Shown piece after piece: positions 50,745 through 60,046 of a DNA stretch of 64,000 bases (positions are counted from its first letter, which is position 1; every line of letters begins with the position of its first letter). This DNA is from JAMOBE01 sp039908285 (GTDB taxonomy: Bacteria; Pseudomonadota; Alphaproteobacteria; Rhodospirillales; Rhodospirillaceae), in NCBI GenBank assembly GCA_039908285.1, contig JAMOBE010000003.1, positions 24,326 to 88,325 on the forward strand, given 5' to 3'. The notes beneath the pieces were generated by a model. That model was not told where the DNA came from, made no database searches, and saw nothing but the letters and a program-made list of their open reading frames with translations. A program made the position numbers and the translations under genes.

Positions 50745-51889
50745 GACAGCGGCTCCAGGTCGCCCAGGGCCTGTTCCGCGGCGAAGGCCTCGGCGAACGA
50801 GGCCAGCGCGTGATCGGCGATGGCCTGCCGCAGGCCGCGCATCAGGTCCTGATAATAGTGCACGTTGTGCCAGGTCAGCAGCATCGGCCCCAGCACCTCG
50901 CCGCAGCGGAACAGGTGGTGCAGATAGGCGCGGCCGTGGTGGGCGCAGGCCGGACAGGCGCAGGCGGCGTCCAGCGGTCGCGGGTCTTCGGCGTGACGGG
51001 CGTTGCGGATGTTGAGGGTGCCCCGGCGGGTGAAGGCCTGGGCGGTGCGGCCCGAGCGGGTGGGCAGCACGCAGTCGAACATGTCGATGCCCCGCCGCAC
51101 GGCGGCGACGATGTCGTCGGGCCGGCCGACGCCCATGAGGTAGCGGGGGTGCCCGTCCGGCAGATGGGGTACGGTGACGTCGAGGGTGGCCAGCATCGCC
51201 TCCTGGCCCTCGCCCACGGCCAGGCCCCCCACGGCGTAGCCGTCGAAGCCGATGCCGTCGAAGCCGATACCGGTCAGGGCCGCCGCCGACTCGGCCCGCA
51301 GGTCGGCATGGACGCCGCCCTGGACGATGCCGAATAGGCCATATCCAGGCCGCGGGACGAAGGCCTCGCGGCAGCGGGCGGCCCAGCGCATGGACAGGCG
51401 CATGGACTCCTCGGCCTGGGCGCGGGTGGCGGGAAAGGGGGTGCACTCGTCCAGCACCATGGTGATGTCGGATCCCAGGAGGTGCTGGATCTCGATGGCC
51501 CGCTCGGGGGTCAGGCGGTGGCGCGAGCCGTCGACGTGGGACTGGAAGGTGACGCCGTCCTGGTCCAGCCGGCGCAGCTTGGCCAGCGACATGACCTGGA
51601 AGCCGCCCGAGTCGGTGAGGATCGGCCCCGACCAGTTCATGAACCGGTGCAGCCCGCCAAGGCGCGCCACCCGCTCCGCCCCCGGCCGCAGCATCAGATG
51701 GTAGGTGTTGCCCAGCACCACCTGGGCGCCGGTGGCCGCCACCGACTGAGGCAGCATCGCCTTGACGGTGGCGGCGGTGCCCACCGGCATGAAGGCCGGC
51801 GTGTCGACGGCGCCGTGAGCCGTATGGAGCCGCCCCAGGCGGGCGGCTCCATCGGTCGCGAACGTCTCGAAGCGCAGGCCGTCACCCAT
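50741..51889 (-). CDS. tgt: tRNA-guanine transglycosylase
   Basis: 382 residues from ATG 51889. TPAFMPVGTAATVKAM, the active-site DSGGFQVMSLAKLRR, the second Asp region FDCVLPTRSGR and the zinc ligands CACPACAH with a downstream His are all present. It exchanges G34 for preQ1 in the queuosine pathway. The frame runs upstream into the hairpin repeat at 51924-52050, which is not part of the protein. Confidence 0.96.
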   Translation of the reverse strand: MGDGLRFETFATDGAARLGRLHTAHGAVDTPAFMPVGTAATVKAMLPQSVAATGAQVVLGNTYHLMLRPGAERVARLGGLHRFMNWSGPILTDSGGFQVMSLAKLRRLDQDGVTFQSHVDGSRHRLTPERAIEIQHLLGSDITMVLDECTPFPATRAQAEESMRLSMRWAARCREAFVPRPGYGLFGIVQGGVHADLRAESAAALTGIGFDGIGFDGYAVGGLAVGEGQEAMLATLDVTVPHLPDGHPRYLMGVGRPDDIVAAVRRGIDMFDCVLPTRSGRTAQAFTRRGTLNIRNARHAEDPRPLDAACACPACAHHGRAYLHHLFRCGEVLGPMLLTWHNVHYYQDLMRGLRQAIADHALASFAEAFAAEQALGDLEPLS

Positions 51890-51923
51890 GTCCCGGCGGG
51901 CGTCCAAGCCTGAAAACACCACA

Positions 51924-52050
51924 TCCCCCTCTCCCCCTCGAGGGGGAGAGGGTCGGGGTGAGGGGGTGGGGCAACCGGCACCATCCTGGGAGCTTCGCGC
52001 CCCCCTCACCCAAACCCTCTCCCCCCTGAAGGGGGGGGAGAGGGCTTTTT
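51924..52050 (+). repeat. Interspersed hairpin repeat, full copy 3
   Basis: Same two-hairpin unit and orientation as 12227-12352, filling the icd-tgt gap. For icd, read leftwards, it is a stable stem ahead of tgt and may separate the two transcripts. Confidence 0.9.
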
Positions 52051-52070
52051 TGACCTGGACAGCGAAACAC

Positions 52071-53288
52071 TTAGCCCGCCATCCTGGTCTTCAGGGTCTG
52101 GTCGAGCTTGTCGAGGAAGCCGATGGTGGAGAGCCAGGGCTGCTTCGGGCCGACCAGCATCGCCAGGTCCTTGGTCATGAAGCCGGCCTCCACCGTCTCG
52201 ACGCACACCTGCTCCAGGGTGTCGGCGAAGCGGACCACCTCCGGCGTGTTGTCGAACTTGCCGCGGAACTTCAGCCCCCGCGTCCAGGCGAAGATGGAGG
52301 CGATGGGGTTGGTGGAGGTCTCGCGGCCGGCCTGGTGCTCGCGGTAATGGCGGGTGACGGTGCCGTGGGCGGCCTCGGCCTCCACCGTGCGGCCGTCTGG
52401 GCTCATCAGCACCGAGGTCATCAGCCCGAGGGAGCCGAAGCCCTGGGCCACCGTGTCCGACTGCACGTCGCCGTCATAGTTCTTGCACGCCCACACGAAC
52501 GCCCCCGACCACTTGAGGGCCGAGGCCACCATGTCGTCGATCAGCCGGTGTTCGTAAGTGATCTTCCGCCGGCCGAACTCGGCGGCGAAGTCCTGGTCGA
52601 ACACCTCCTGGAACAGGTCCTTGAAGCGGCCGTCGTAGGCCTTGAGGATGGTGTTCTTGGTGGACAGGTACACGGGCCATCCCCGCTCCAGCCCATAGTT
52701 GAAGCACGCCCGGGCGAAGCCGCGAATCGACTCGTCCAGATTGTACATGCCAAGGGCGATGCCGGCCCCCGGGAAGGCGAACACCTCGTGCTCGATGGGG
52801 GCGCCGCCCCCGGCCGGGGTGAAGGTCATCTTCAGCGTCCCGGCCCCGGGGATCAGGAAATCGGTGGCCCGGTACTGGTCGCCGAAGGCATGGCGACCGA
52901 TGACGATGGGCTGGGTCCAGCCCGGCACCAGACGGGGAACATTGCGGCAGATGATGGGCTCGCGGAACACCGTGCCATCCAGGATGTTGCGGATGGTGCC
53001 GTTGGGCGACTTCCACATCTTCTTCAGGTTGAACTCGGTGACGCGCGCCTCATCGGGAGTGATGGTCGCGCACTTGACGCCGACGCCGTGCTCCTTGATG
53101 GCGTTGGCGGCGTCGATCGTCACCTGATCGCCGGTGGCGTCCCGGTGCTCGATGCCGAGATCGAAATAGAGCAGGTTCACGTCAAGATAGGGCAGGATCA
53201 GCTTGTCCTTGATGAAGGCCCAGATGATCCGCGTCATCTCGTCGCCGTCCAGCTCGACGACCGGGTTGGTCACCTTGATTTTCGTCAT
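52071..53288 (-). CDS. icd: NADP-dependent isocitrate dehydrogenase
   Basis: 405 residues from ATG 53288 (GGAGGGATAACA upstream). NPVVELDGDEMTRIIW, the substrate loop KSPNGTIRNILDGTVFREPI, YDGDVQSDTVAQGFGSLGLM and EAAHGTVTRHYREHQ identify the eukaryote-like homodimeric NADP-IDH common in alphaproteobacteria. A TCA-cycle enzyme and NADPH source. Confidence 0.97.
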   Translation of the reverse strand: MTKIKVTNPVVELDGDEMTRIIWAFIKDKLILPYLDVNLLYFDLGIEHRDATGDQVTIDAANAIKEHGVGVKCATITPDEARVTEFNLKKMWKSPNGTIRNILDGTVFREPIICRNVPRLVPGWTQPIVIGRHAFGDQYRATDFLIPGAGTLKMTFTPAGGGAPIEHEVFAFPGAGIALGMYNLDESIRGFARACFNYGLERGWPVYLSTKNTILKAYDGRFKDLFQEVFDQDFAAEFGRRKITYEHRLIDDMVASALKWSGAFVWACKNYDGDVQSDTVAQGFGSLGLMTSVLMSPDGRTVEAEAAHGTVTRHYREHQAGRETSTNPIASIFAWTRGLKFRGKFDNTPEVVRFADTLEQVCVETVEAGFMTKDLAMLVGPKQPWLSTIGFLDKLDQTLKTRMAG

Positions 53289-53381
53289 TGTTATCCCTCC
53301 GTCGTATCGTTGGCGCGACCATAGCACCCGTCACGGCACCAAGGAAGGGGGGGCGCTCGCGTCCATCCACCGTTACAAAGA

Positions 53382-55667
53382 TTACGATCCCCGGAACTTC
53401 TTCACCCAGGCCTGAATGTCTTCGGCCGCCATGGGGCGCCCGAAGTAATAGCCCTGGGCGTCGTCGCAGCCCTCGCCCAGCAGGTAGTCGGCCTGCTGCT
53501 TCTGCTCGACGCCCTCCGCCACCACGTTCAGTTTCAGATTGTGCGCGAGGCGGATGATGGTGGTGGCGATCACGGCGTCGTCGGGGTCGTGGTTGATGTT
53601 GCGCACGAACGACTGGTCGATCTTCAGGCGCTCCACCGGGAATTTCTTCAGGTACGACAGCGACGAGAACCCGGTACCGAAGTCGTCGATGGACATCTGC
53701 ACCCCCATTTTACTGAGGGCGCGCATGATGTCGATGGCCTTGTCGGTATCCTCCATCACCATGCTCTCGGTCAGTTCCAGTTCGAGGCACTCTGGCGGCA
53801 GGCCGGTTTCCTCCAGGGTCTGTTTCACCATGCCCACCAGATCGGACTTGCGGAACTGCACCGCGGAGAGGTTCACCGCCATCCGGATGTCGCCGAGGCC
53901 ACCGTCCCGCCATTTCACCGCCTGTTCGCAGGCGGCGCGCAGCACCCACTCTCCGAGCGGCACGATCAGGCCCGTGCTTTCGGCAAGCGGGATGAACTCG
54001 GCCGGGGAGACCAGGCCCCGCTCCTCGTGCCGCCAGCGGACCAGGGCCTCGGCGCCGACGATCCGCCCCGTCGGCAGGTGGATCTGCGGCTGGTAGTGCA
54101 GGATGAACGACTGGCGGATCAGGGCCAGGCGCATGTCGTTTTCCAGCACCTTACGGCGATGGATCTCGGCCTCCATGGCCTTGTTGTAGTAATGGAAGAT
54201 GCTGCGGCCATCCCCCTTGGCGTGAAACAGGGCCATATCCGCGTATTTCATGAGCTGCTGGGCATCCCCGGTGTCGTCCGGGTACAGGGTGATGCCGATA
54301 CTGGTGGTGGAGTGCACCGACTGCCCGTTGATGTCGTAGGGCTCGGCCACGCTGTCCAGGATGCGCCGCGCCAGGATGTTGACGTCGTCCACCCGCCGCA
54401 GTTCCGTCGTCACGACGGCGAACTCGTCGCCTCCCAGGCGACCGACGGTATCGGTGTTGCGCACGCACTTCATCAGCCGCCCCGCCACCTGCTGCAGGAG
54501 CAGGTCGCCGGCGGTGTGGCCCATGGTGTCGTTGATGTCCTTGAAGTGGTCCAGGTCGAGCAGCAGGACGGCGACCGAGCGCCCCCCCCGGGCGGCGTAG
54601 GCCAGGGCCTGCTTCAGGCGGTCCTGAAACAGCACCCGGTTGGGCAGCCCGGTCAGGGCATCGTGCTGGGCCATGTACTGGATGGTTTCCTCGACCTCCT
54701 TGCGGCCGGTGATGTCGATCACGGTGGCGAGGACGCTCTGGGCAATTCCCGACGATGACAGCAGCGGCGCTCCCGACACCTGAAGGTGCCGGACCACTCC
54801 CGTCCGCCCCCCCATGGCGGTCACCTCGACCTCGCTGGCATTGCCGCTGGACCACGACTCGTGGGCGGCACGCATGGCGGCGCGGTACTCGGACACGACG
54901 TACTGATCGCAGGTGCGGCCGCGCACCTCGTCCAGGTGCCCAATCTCGAACAGCTCGCAGGCGGCCCGGTTCAGGAACAGGGTGTAGCCGTCCACCGAAA
55001 TGTGCCAGATGCCCACGGGGCTGTTCTCGGCCAGCACGCGATAGCGCTGCTCGCTCTCCCGGGCGGCGATGGCCGCGGCCTCCAGTTCATCCTTGGCCGA
55101 GGCCAGGTTCTCGACCATCATCTCGACGTATTCGGCCGTCTGGGCCTCGGCCCGCTCCTTGGCCTCGCGCAGGGCCAGCATGTGGCGGACCAGCTTGTCC
55201 TTGCTCTCGCGCAGCTTGCGCTCCGCCCGCTTACGGTTGGTGGCGTAGCGGATGGCCCGCCACAGGAGCGGCGGCGACAGGTCGGTCATGGGCAGATAGT
55301 CGGCGGCTCCGGCGTCGATGGCCTCGATGTCGAGGTCGCGCCGCTCCCGGCCGGTCAGCAGCACCAGCGGCATATCGCTGCTGGCCAGCACCGCCTCGCC
55401 GATGAGATCGATGCCGCAGCGGTCGCCGAGCTGATAGCTGACCAGCCCGATGTCGTGGGTACAGGTGGCGATCTCGGTCAGGCCCTGCCGATAGGCCAGC
55501 ACCGCCGTCACCTTGAAGCGGTGGTCGGGAATCTCCGCCAGCAGTCCGGTGAGCAGATCGACGTCCGCCTGATGTCCGGCGATGATCAGGACGCGCATTT
55601 CCCCGCCACTGGCGTGACCGGCTCCGGACACCCGGACGTCGTCGGAAAGCGGCAAGGCGGTGGACAT
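53382..55667 (-). CDS. REC-PAS-GGDEF-EAL cyclic-di-GMP regulatory protein
   Basis: 761 residues from ATG 55667 (GGGGATCC upstream). An N-terminal receiver-like domain (MRVLIIAGHQADVDLL, VLLTGRERRD) is followed by a coiled coil, a PAS domain (ENSPVGIWHISVDGYTLFLN) and an intact GGDEF with an RNTD inhibitory-site motif five residues upstream. The EAL domain has EALVRW, DDFGTGFSSL and IDQSFV. Both cyclase and phosphodiesterase activities are possible. The receiver lacks the usual LxD phospho-acceptor (VSYQLGD in its place), so it may not be phosphorylated. No cognate kinase adjacent. Confidence 0.92.
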   Translation of the reverse strand: MSTALPLSDDVRVSGAGHASGGEMRVLIIAGHQADVDLLTGLLAEIPDHRFKVTAVLAYRQGLTEIATCTHDIGLVSYQLGDRCGIDLIGEAVLASSDMPLVLLTGRERRDLDIEAIDAGAADYLPMTDLSPPLLWRAIRYATNRKRAERKLRESKDKLVRHMLALREAKERAEAQTAEYVEMMVENLASAKDELEAAAIAARESEQRYRVLAENSPVGIWHISVDGYTLFLNRAACELFEIGHLDEVRGRTCDQYVVSEYRAAMRAAHESWSSGNASEVEVTAMGGRTGVVRHLQVSGAPLLSSSGIAQSVLATVIDITGRKEVEETIQYMAQHDALTGLPNRVLFQDRLKQALAYAARGGRSVAVLLLDLDHFKDINDTMGHTAGDLLLQQVAGRLMKCVRNTDTVGRLGGDEFAVVTTELRRVDDVNILARRILDSVAEPYDINGQSVHSTTSIGITLYPDDTGDAQQLMKYADMALFHAKGDGRSIFHYYNKAMEAEIHRRKVLENDMRLALIRQSFILHYQPQIHLPTGRIVGAEALVRWRHEERGLVSPAEFIPLAESTGLIVPLGEWVLRAACEQAVKWRDGGLGDIRMAVNLSAVQFRKSDLVGMVKQTLEETGLPPECLELELTESMVMEDTDKAIDIMRALSKMGVQMSIDDFGTGFSSLSYLKKFPVERLKIDQSFVRNINHDPDDAVIATTIIRLAHNLKLNVVAEGVEQKQQADYLLGEGCDDAQGYYFGRPMAAEDIQAWVKKFRGS

Positions 55668-55761
55668 GGATCCCCTTTCCAGGCGGCGGCGTTTCCCTAA
55701 TCCAGCCCCCGGTGAAACGCCTTCCCCCATGGTACAGTATTGCCCTTTGCTGCGGCCATCA

Positions 55762-56712
55762 CTAATCGAGCCCATCCAGGGCAAACACCGCGTCGATCAG
55801 GGACTCCCAGTCGGCCGTAAGGCGATCCGGATTGGGGGCCAGGTCGTTGGGGGAGAAGTGGCGGCGGGCCTCGGCGATGCGCACCGGCACGCCGAGTCGC
55901 AGCACCTCCAGCAGGAAGCGGTCGCTGGTGCGGTTCTCGCTTTTCCCATCGTCGAGCACCAGCAGCCGTCCGCTGCGCCTGACGTCGGCCAGCAGGGCGT
56001 CCCACCGCACGGGCAGTACCGCCGGCACCGAGAACAGGGAGGCCCGCCGCCCCCGCTCCCCCATGAGGCGATGGAGCGACCAGGCCTCGGGGAAGGAGAA
56101 GTTGAAGGCGACGATGGTGGCGTCCGGTCCCTCGGCATAGCGGATGACGTCTCCCGCCGGGTCCATGGCCACCGCTCCCTCAGGCGCGATGATCTCGGTG
56201 GAGAACAGCCGCTGGCTGACGCCGATGATGCGGCAGCCGGGTGCCACCAGATGGCGCCCGATCACCTCTCCGGCGTCGTGGGCATTGGTGATGGCGTACC
56301 CCGGCAGGTGAGCCATCGAGCAGAAGTCGCTGAAATTGTTGAGGCACGACTGCGGCCCCTCGTAACCGCTGTCGACGACGATGGTGACCACCGAGAACGA
56401 CCCAAGGTTCTCCCGACCACGGGCTACGTTCCAGGTGTTGACCAGATGGTCGAACCCGAGCAGCAGGAAGTCCTGCTGCTTCATGAAATAGATGGCGGAA
56501 TGGCCGCGCAGCATGACGCCGAAGCCCAGCCCCACCAGGGCATTCTCGGCGTTCGGGGTGTTGAACACCAGGCTGTCCGGACCGGCGATCAGACCACGGG
56601 TCAGCCCCGAGAGGCACGAGCCCGTGACCACGTTCTGGCCATAGGCCACCAGACGGGACGAACGCCCGACCACGTCCTTCAGCAGGGCATTGAGGTGGCT
56701 GACGTAGGTCAC
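55762..56712 (-). CDS. Transketolase C-half / E1-beta-like subunit
   Basis: 316 residues from GTG 56712, overlapping the alpha gene by 4 nt. NAENALVGLGFGVMLRGHSAIYFMKQQDF is the pyrimidine-binding (PYR) region, spread over residues ~54-82, and TIVAFNFSFPEAWSLHRL belongs to the C-terminal transketolase-type domain. With the upstream alpha subunit it would form a TPP enzyme. The context is a sugar-modification cluster, not a 2-oxoacid dehydrogenase operon: no E2 or E3 gene is present. Confidence 0.82.
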   Translation of the reverse strand: MTYVSHLNALLKDVVGRSSRLVAYGQNVVTGSCLSGLTRGLIAGPDSLVFNTPNAENALVGLGFGVMLRGHSAIYFMKQQDFLLLGFDHLVNTWNVARGRENLGSFSVVTIVVDSGYEGPQSCLNNFSDFCSMAHLPGYAITNAHDAGEVIGRHLVAPGCRIIGVSQRLFSTEIIAPEGAVAMDPAGDVIRYAEGPDATIVAFNFSFPEAWSLHRLMGERGRRASLFSVPAVLPVRWDALLADVRRSGRLLVLDDGKSENRTSDRFLLEVLRLGVPVRIAEARRHFSPNDLAPNPDRLTADWESLIDAVFALDGLD

Positions 56713-57653
56713 GCGATCTCTCCCGTCATGGCCGACAAAAGGCGCCAGGCCGCCGCGCGCAGGGTCTTCTCGTCGACCCGCGTCGTCAGGACGTGGACCG
56801 GGTCGGTGGCATCCTCGCGGATCACCGGCCAGCCTTCGAGCATCACGTCGCCGAGGGTCACGGTGGCGGCGGCGCCGTGGTGGTAGTTGATGACCCGCCC
56901 CTCCGGCTCGGCCGGGGTGGGCTCGCCCCGCCAGTCGCCGAGGGTGGACACGTGCGCCTCGACGATCACCGGCGTGCGCTCCCCGATCGCCCGGGCGCGC
57001 AGGCGCTCCAGGGTGTGGACATAGGCGATGGCGTCATTGCCTCGCAGGGACGCGAACGGCACCGCGAAGGCCGCCGCCAGGCCCTCCACGGCGATGGGAC
57101 AGCGCCGCTCGTGGATGCGGCTCGCCAGTGACCAGCCGTTGTTCTCCACCACCACCACCACCGGCAGGTCCAGGCTCTTCGCCAGTTCGAGGGTCTCGTA
57201 AAAGGCCCCCTCCTCCATGGCCCCGTCGCCGGTGACGACGAAGGTGGCGCCGGCCGGCCCCCCCTCCAGCCGCCCGCCCAGCGCCACGCCGGTGGCGACG
57301 CACAGGTCGTTGGCGAGGATGCTCGACGTGTAGAGGATGCCCCGTCCCGGGTTGGCCATGTTCATCGACCCGAGACGCCCGCCGCCGATGCCCTCGGGCG
57401 ACAGCCGCAGTTCGGCCACCTCGGGGGCGAAGGACTGGGCCCGCGCCAGGTTGTAGTGGATGTTGCGATGGGTGAGGCACAGCCGGTCCCCGGGTCCCAT
57501 GACCTCCGACACGGCGACGGCGATGGCCTCGTGGCCCAGCGCCAGGTGGACCGGCACCTTCAGCTCGCGGCGCTTCAGGATCTCGTTGACCAGCAGTTGG
57601 CCGATGCGGACCCGCAGGACCTCCTCGGCGATGATGTGGGGGTCCCGGGTCAT
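56709..57653 (-). CDS. TPP-dependent dehydrogenase E1-alpha-like subunit
   Basis: 314 residues from ATG 57653. VHLALGHEAIAVAVSEVM, RLGSMNMANPGRGILYTSSI and the TPP/Mg motif GDGAMEEGAFYETLELAKSL ending in VVENNGWSL are typical of E1-alpha. It overlaps the beta-like gene downstream and the RmlC-type gene upstream by 4 nt, so the three genes are one unit. It probably transfers a two-carbon or acyl unit to a nucleotide sugar (inference). Confidence 0.88.
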   Translation of the reverse strand: MTRDPHIIAEEVLRVRIGQLLVNEILKRRELKVPVHLALGHEAIAVAVSEVMGPGDRLCLTHRNIHYNLARAQSFAPEVAELRLSPEGIGGGRLGSMNMANPGRGILYTSSILANDLCVATGVALGGRLEGGPAGATFVVTGDGAMEEGAFYETLELAKSLDLPVVVVVENNGWSLASRIHERRCPIAVEGLAAAFAVPFASLRGNDAIAYVHTLERLRARAIGERTPVIVEAHVSTLGDWRGEPTPAEPEGRVINYHHGAAATVTLGDVMLEGWPVIREDATDPVHVLTTRVDEKTLRAAAWRLLSAMTGEIA

Positions 57654-58213
57654 GGCGTCGTCGCACCCGTGCGGAAGGAGGAAAAGGACGGATAGGCGGC
57701 GTGCTCGGCCGACATCACCACCTCGGCGCCCGCCGGCAGCGGCCAGGCGATGGCCAGCTCGGGATCGTCCCAGCGGATGCCGACGCCGTGGGGCGGCGAA
57801 AAGACGCTGTCGGTCATGATGTGCAGCAGGGTGTTGTCGGCCAGGGCCAGGCAGCCGTGGGCGAACCCCTTCGGCACGAACAGCCCATGGCCGCCGCCGG
57901 GGATCAGGTCGAACCCCTCCCAGCGGCCGAAGGTGGGACTGGCGCGGCGCACGTCCACCACCACCCACCACATGTGCCCCATGAGCGGCACTAGCAGCTT
58001 GGCCTCGGAGAGGGGGGCCACCTGGGTGTGCAGGCCGCGCAGGGTGTGTCTGCGGGCGGAAAACGAGGCGAGCTGCTGCGCCCAGGTGGTGGGCAGGCCG
58101 GCGGCGGCGAAGGGCTCGGCATCGAACAGCCGCAGAAGCCAGCCGCGATGGTCGTTGAGCGGCGCCATGGCCACCCGCTTCACGTCCGGAAACAGAGCGG
58201 ACTCGGTGATCAT
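57650..58213 (-). CDS. dTDP-4-dehydrorhamnose 3,5-epimerase family (RmlC-like) protein
   Basis: 187 residues. The cupin body has LRGLHTQ with the catalytic base His, VVVDVRRASPTFGRWEGFDL and FVPKGFAHGCLALADNTLLHIMTD. The second catalytic Tyr region is altered: the usual YSP-E-E stretch reads FSPPHGVGIRWDDPE. It may therefore be a 3- or 5-epimerase or an isomerase of a related sugar. Overlaps both neighbours by 4 nt. Confidence 0.86.
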   Translation of the reverse strand: MITESALFPDVKRVAMAPLNDHRGWLLRLFDAEPFAAAGLPTTWAQQLASFSARRHTLRGLHTQVAPLSEAKLLVPLMGHMWWVVVDVRRASPTFGRWEGFDLIPGGGHGLFVPKGFAHGCLALADNTLLHIMTDSVFSPPHGVGIRWDDPELAIAWPLPAGAEVVMSAEHAAYPSFSSFRTGATTP

Positions 58214-59055
58214 GGGACTCCTCCCAGCAGGCAGAGGGCGTAATGGCCGCGGATGGTCCGCGTGCGCTGGAGTCGTAGCGTATCAAAGCCGTTCCGCGCG
58301 ACGAGGCGGGTCAGGCTCGTCGGGTCGAACATCCACAGGTGACAGGCGTTGAAGATGTCGTCGTCCAGTGGCTTCAGGCGGAAGGCGACGGCGTCCGGCA
58401 CCTCGATATACACGAGCCCACCCGGCTCCAGGTCGGCCCGCACCTCCCGCAGGATGGCGTCGGGATCGCGCAGGTGCTCCAGCACGAAGATCAGGGACAC
58501 CAGGTGGAACCGCTGGCCGAAGCATCCCGCCGCATAGGGCTGCCGCCGGTAGGGGATGCCGAGGGACTCGGCGAGGCACTGGCCGGAGGCGGCCCGGTCC
58601 ACCACGTGGGCGCGCCAGGCTGGGGCGCTCTCCTGGAACTCCCAGGCGAAAACCCCCGTGGCGCCGCCGATGTCCAGCAGCCGGCCGGGTGGCGGCGGGG
58701 CCTGCCACAGGCCGGACCGGGCCAGGTCCTCCATCTGGGCGCGGATCCAGTCGATGCGGGCCTTGGTCTCCGACTGGCCCTCGGGCAGGGCCACCACCCG
58801 GCGGAAGATGTCCTCGGTGGAGGCGCCGCCCCGCCAGCCGGCCCCGGCCTCGCGGTAGGCCTCGTCGTACAGGGCGTCCAGCACCTCGGGCGAGCGCGAA
58901 TAGCGCGAGAGATGGAAGCCGCAGGCGTCGCAGCGGAGCCACGCCCGCGCGTACCCCTCGGCCGGTACTCCCACCCGACGCTCATAGGGATCGGGCGCGT
59001 CATAGCGGCACACCGTCGCGAAGGCAGCGCCGCCGCAGATGAAACAACGCTCCAT
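58210..59055 (-). CDS. Class I SAM-dependent methyltransferase with zinc-finger-like N-terminus
   Basis: 281 residues. An N-terminal CFICGG and CDACGF pair forms a likely zinc ribbon. The methyltransferase fold has RLLDIGGATGVFAWEF (SAM loop), LIFVLEHLRDPDAIL and PGGLVYIEVPDAV. It probably methylates a nucleotide sugar or glycan in this cluster. Overlaps the epimerase gene upstream and the RmlC-like gene downstream by 4 nt. Confidence 0.88.
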   Translation of the reverse strand: MERCFICGGAAFATVCRYDAPDPYERRVGVPAEGYARAWLRCDACGFHLSRYSRSPEVLDALYDEAYREAGAGWRGGASTEDIFRRVVALPEGQSETKARIDWIRAQMEDLARSGLWQAPPPPGRLLDIGGATGVFAWEFQESAPAWRAHVVDRAASGQCLAESLGIPYRRQPYAAGCFGQRFHLVSLIFVLEHLRDPDAILREVRADLEPGGLVYIEVPDAVAFRLKPLDDDIFNACHLWMFDPTSLTRLVARNGFDTLRLQRTRTIRGHYALCLLGGVP

Positions 59056-59939
59056 CACACCAGGTCCAGATGCCGGGCCACCGAGCGCAGACCATCGGCA
59101 AGGTCGGTGGGCGCCCGCCAGTTCATGAGGCGCTCGGCCTTGGCGCTGGAGACGCGGCGCACGTTGGCCTGGCCGGGGGACGACTCCTCGATGGCCGGGC
59201 GGCGACCCAACAGAGCAGCGGCGGCGGCGATGACCTCGCCCAGGGTCACCAGTCGCGCTCCCTGGATGTTGATGACCTCGAAGCCGGGCACGCCCACGGC
59301 GGCCAGCACGGCGTCGGCGATGTCGGCCACGTGCAGGAACCGCCGCGCCGTGCCCACCGCTCCCACCTTGACCACGTCGCGGATGGCGACGTCGTTCAGC
59401 AGGGACTCCACCGCCGACCAGTTGCTCCGCCGCGGCCCATAGACGATGCCAAAGCGCAGCACCGTCGCCGGCATGAAGCCGTGGCGGCTGGCCTGGCGCA
59501 GGTTGTTCTCGCTCACCAGCTTCGACAGGGCATACTCGGAGGCGAGGGCCGCCGGGTCTATGGGGTCGTCCTCGGTGCGCTCGCGGTCGGGGGAGAAATA
59601 GTCGTACACCCACTCGCTGGAAGCGAAGATGAACTGCCGGGCCCCGCGGGCCTCTGCCGCCGCCATCAGGGCCAGGGTGCCCATGACGTTGGCGGAGAAG
59701 CAGGGCAGCGCCCGGTTCCGGCAATCGGAGTCCCGCGACAGGGCCGCGAGATGCACCACCGCGTCCACGCCCTCGGGAATCAGGTCGGCCACGGTCGGGT
59801 CAAGGATGTCGGCCCGGTGGCAGTCCGGCCGCGACGGCGCCGCCAGGTCCACCCCGGTCACGGCGTGCCCCCGCTCGTCGCACAGACGCAGCACCTCGGC
59901 GCCGATAAAGCTGCTGGACCCGGTCAGAAAGATGCGCAT
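59055..59939 (-). CDS. NAD-dependent epimerase/dehydratase
   Basis: 294 residues. The Rossmann start RIFLTGSSSFIGAEVLRL, VVHLAALSRDSD, a catalytic Ser in IFASSEWVYDY and YALSKLVSEN (YxxxK) are extended-SDR features. It acts on a nucleotide sugar, probably as a 4-epimerase, 4,6-dehydratase or reductase. It is the first gene of the minus-strand sugar unit. Confidence 0.91.
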   Translation of the reverse strand: MRIFLTGSSSFIGAEVLRLCDERGHAVTGVDLAAPSRPDCHRADILDPTVADLIPEGVDAVVHLAALSRDSDCRNRALPCFSANVMGTLALMAAAEARGARQFIFASSEWVYDYFSPDRERTEDDPIDPAALASEYALSKLVSENNLRQASRHGFMPATVLRFGIVYGPRRSNWSAVESLLNDVAIRDVVKVGAVGTARRFLHVADIADAVLAAVGVPGFEVINIQGARLVTLGEVIAAAAALLGRRPAIEESSPGQANVRRVSSAKAERLMNWRAPTDLADGLRSVARHLDLV

Positions 59940-59954
59940 GTTGTCCTCAGAGCC

Positions 59955-60041
59955 TGAAAATGTATTCGGAACCTTTACTCCCTCTCCCCCCTGAAGGGGG
60001 GGGAGAGGGCTTTCATTTCCTACGGTATCGATACATTTTCA
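59955..60041. repeat. Partial hairpin repeat flanked by an 11-bp inverted repeat
   Basis: A single-hairpin copy of the interspersed family (59977-60013) lies between TGAAAATGTAT (59955-59965) and its exact complement (60031-60041). The nested structure fills the gap between the SDR and epimerase genes. Confidence 0.78.
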
Positions 60042-60046
60042 CTCTC

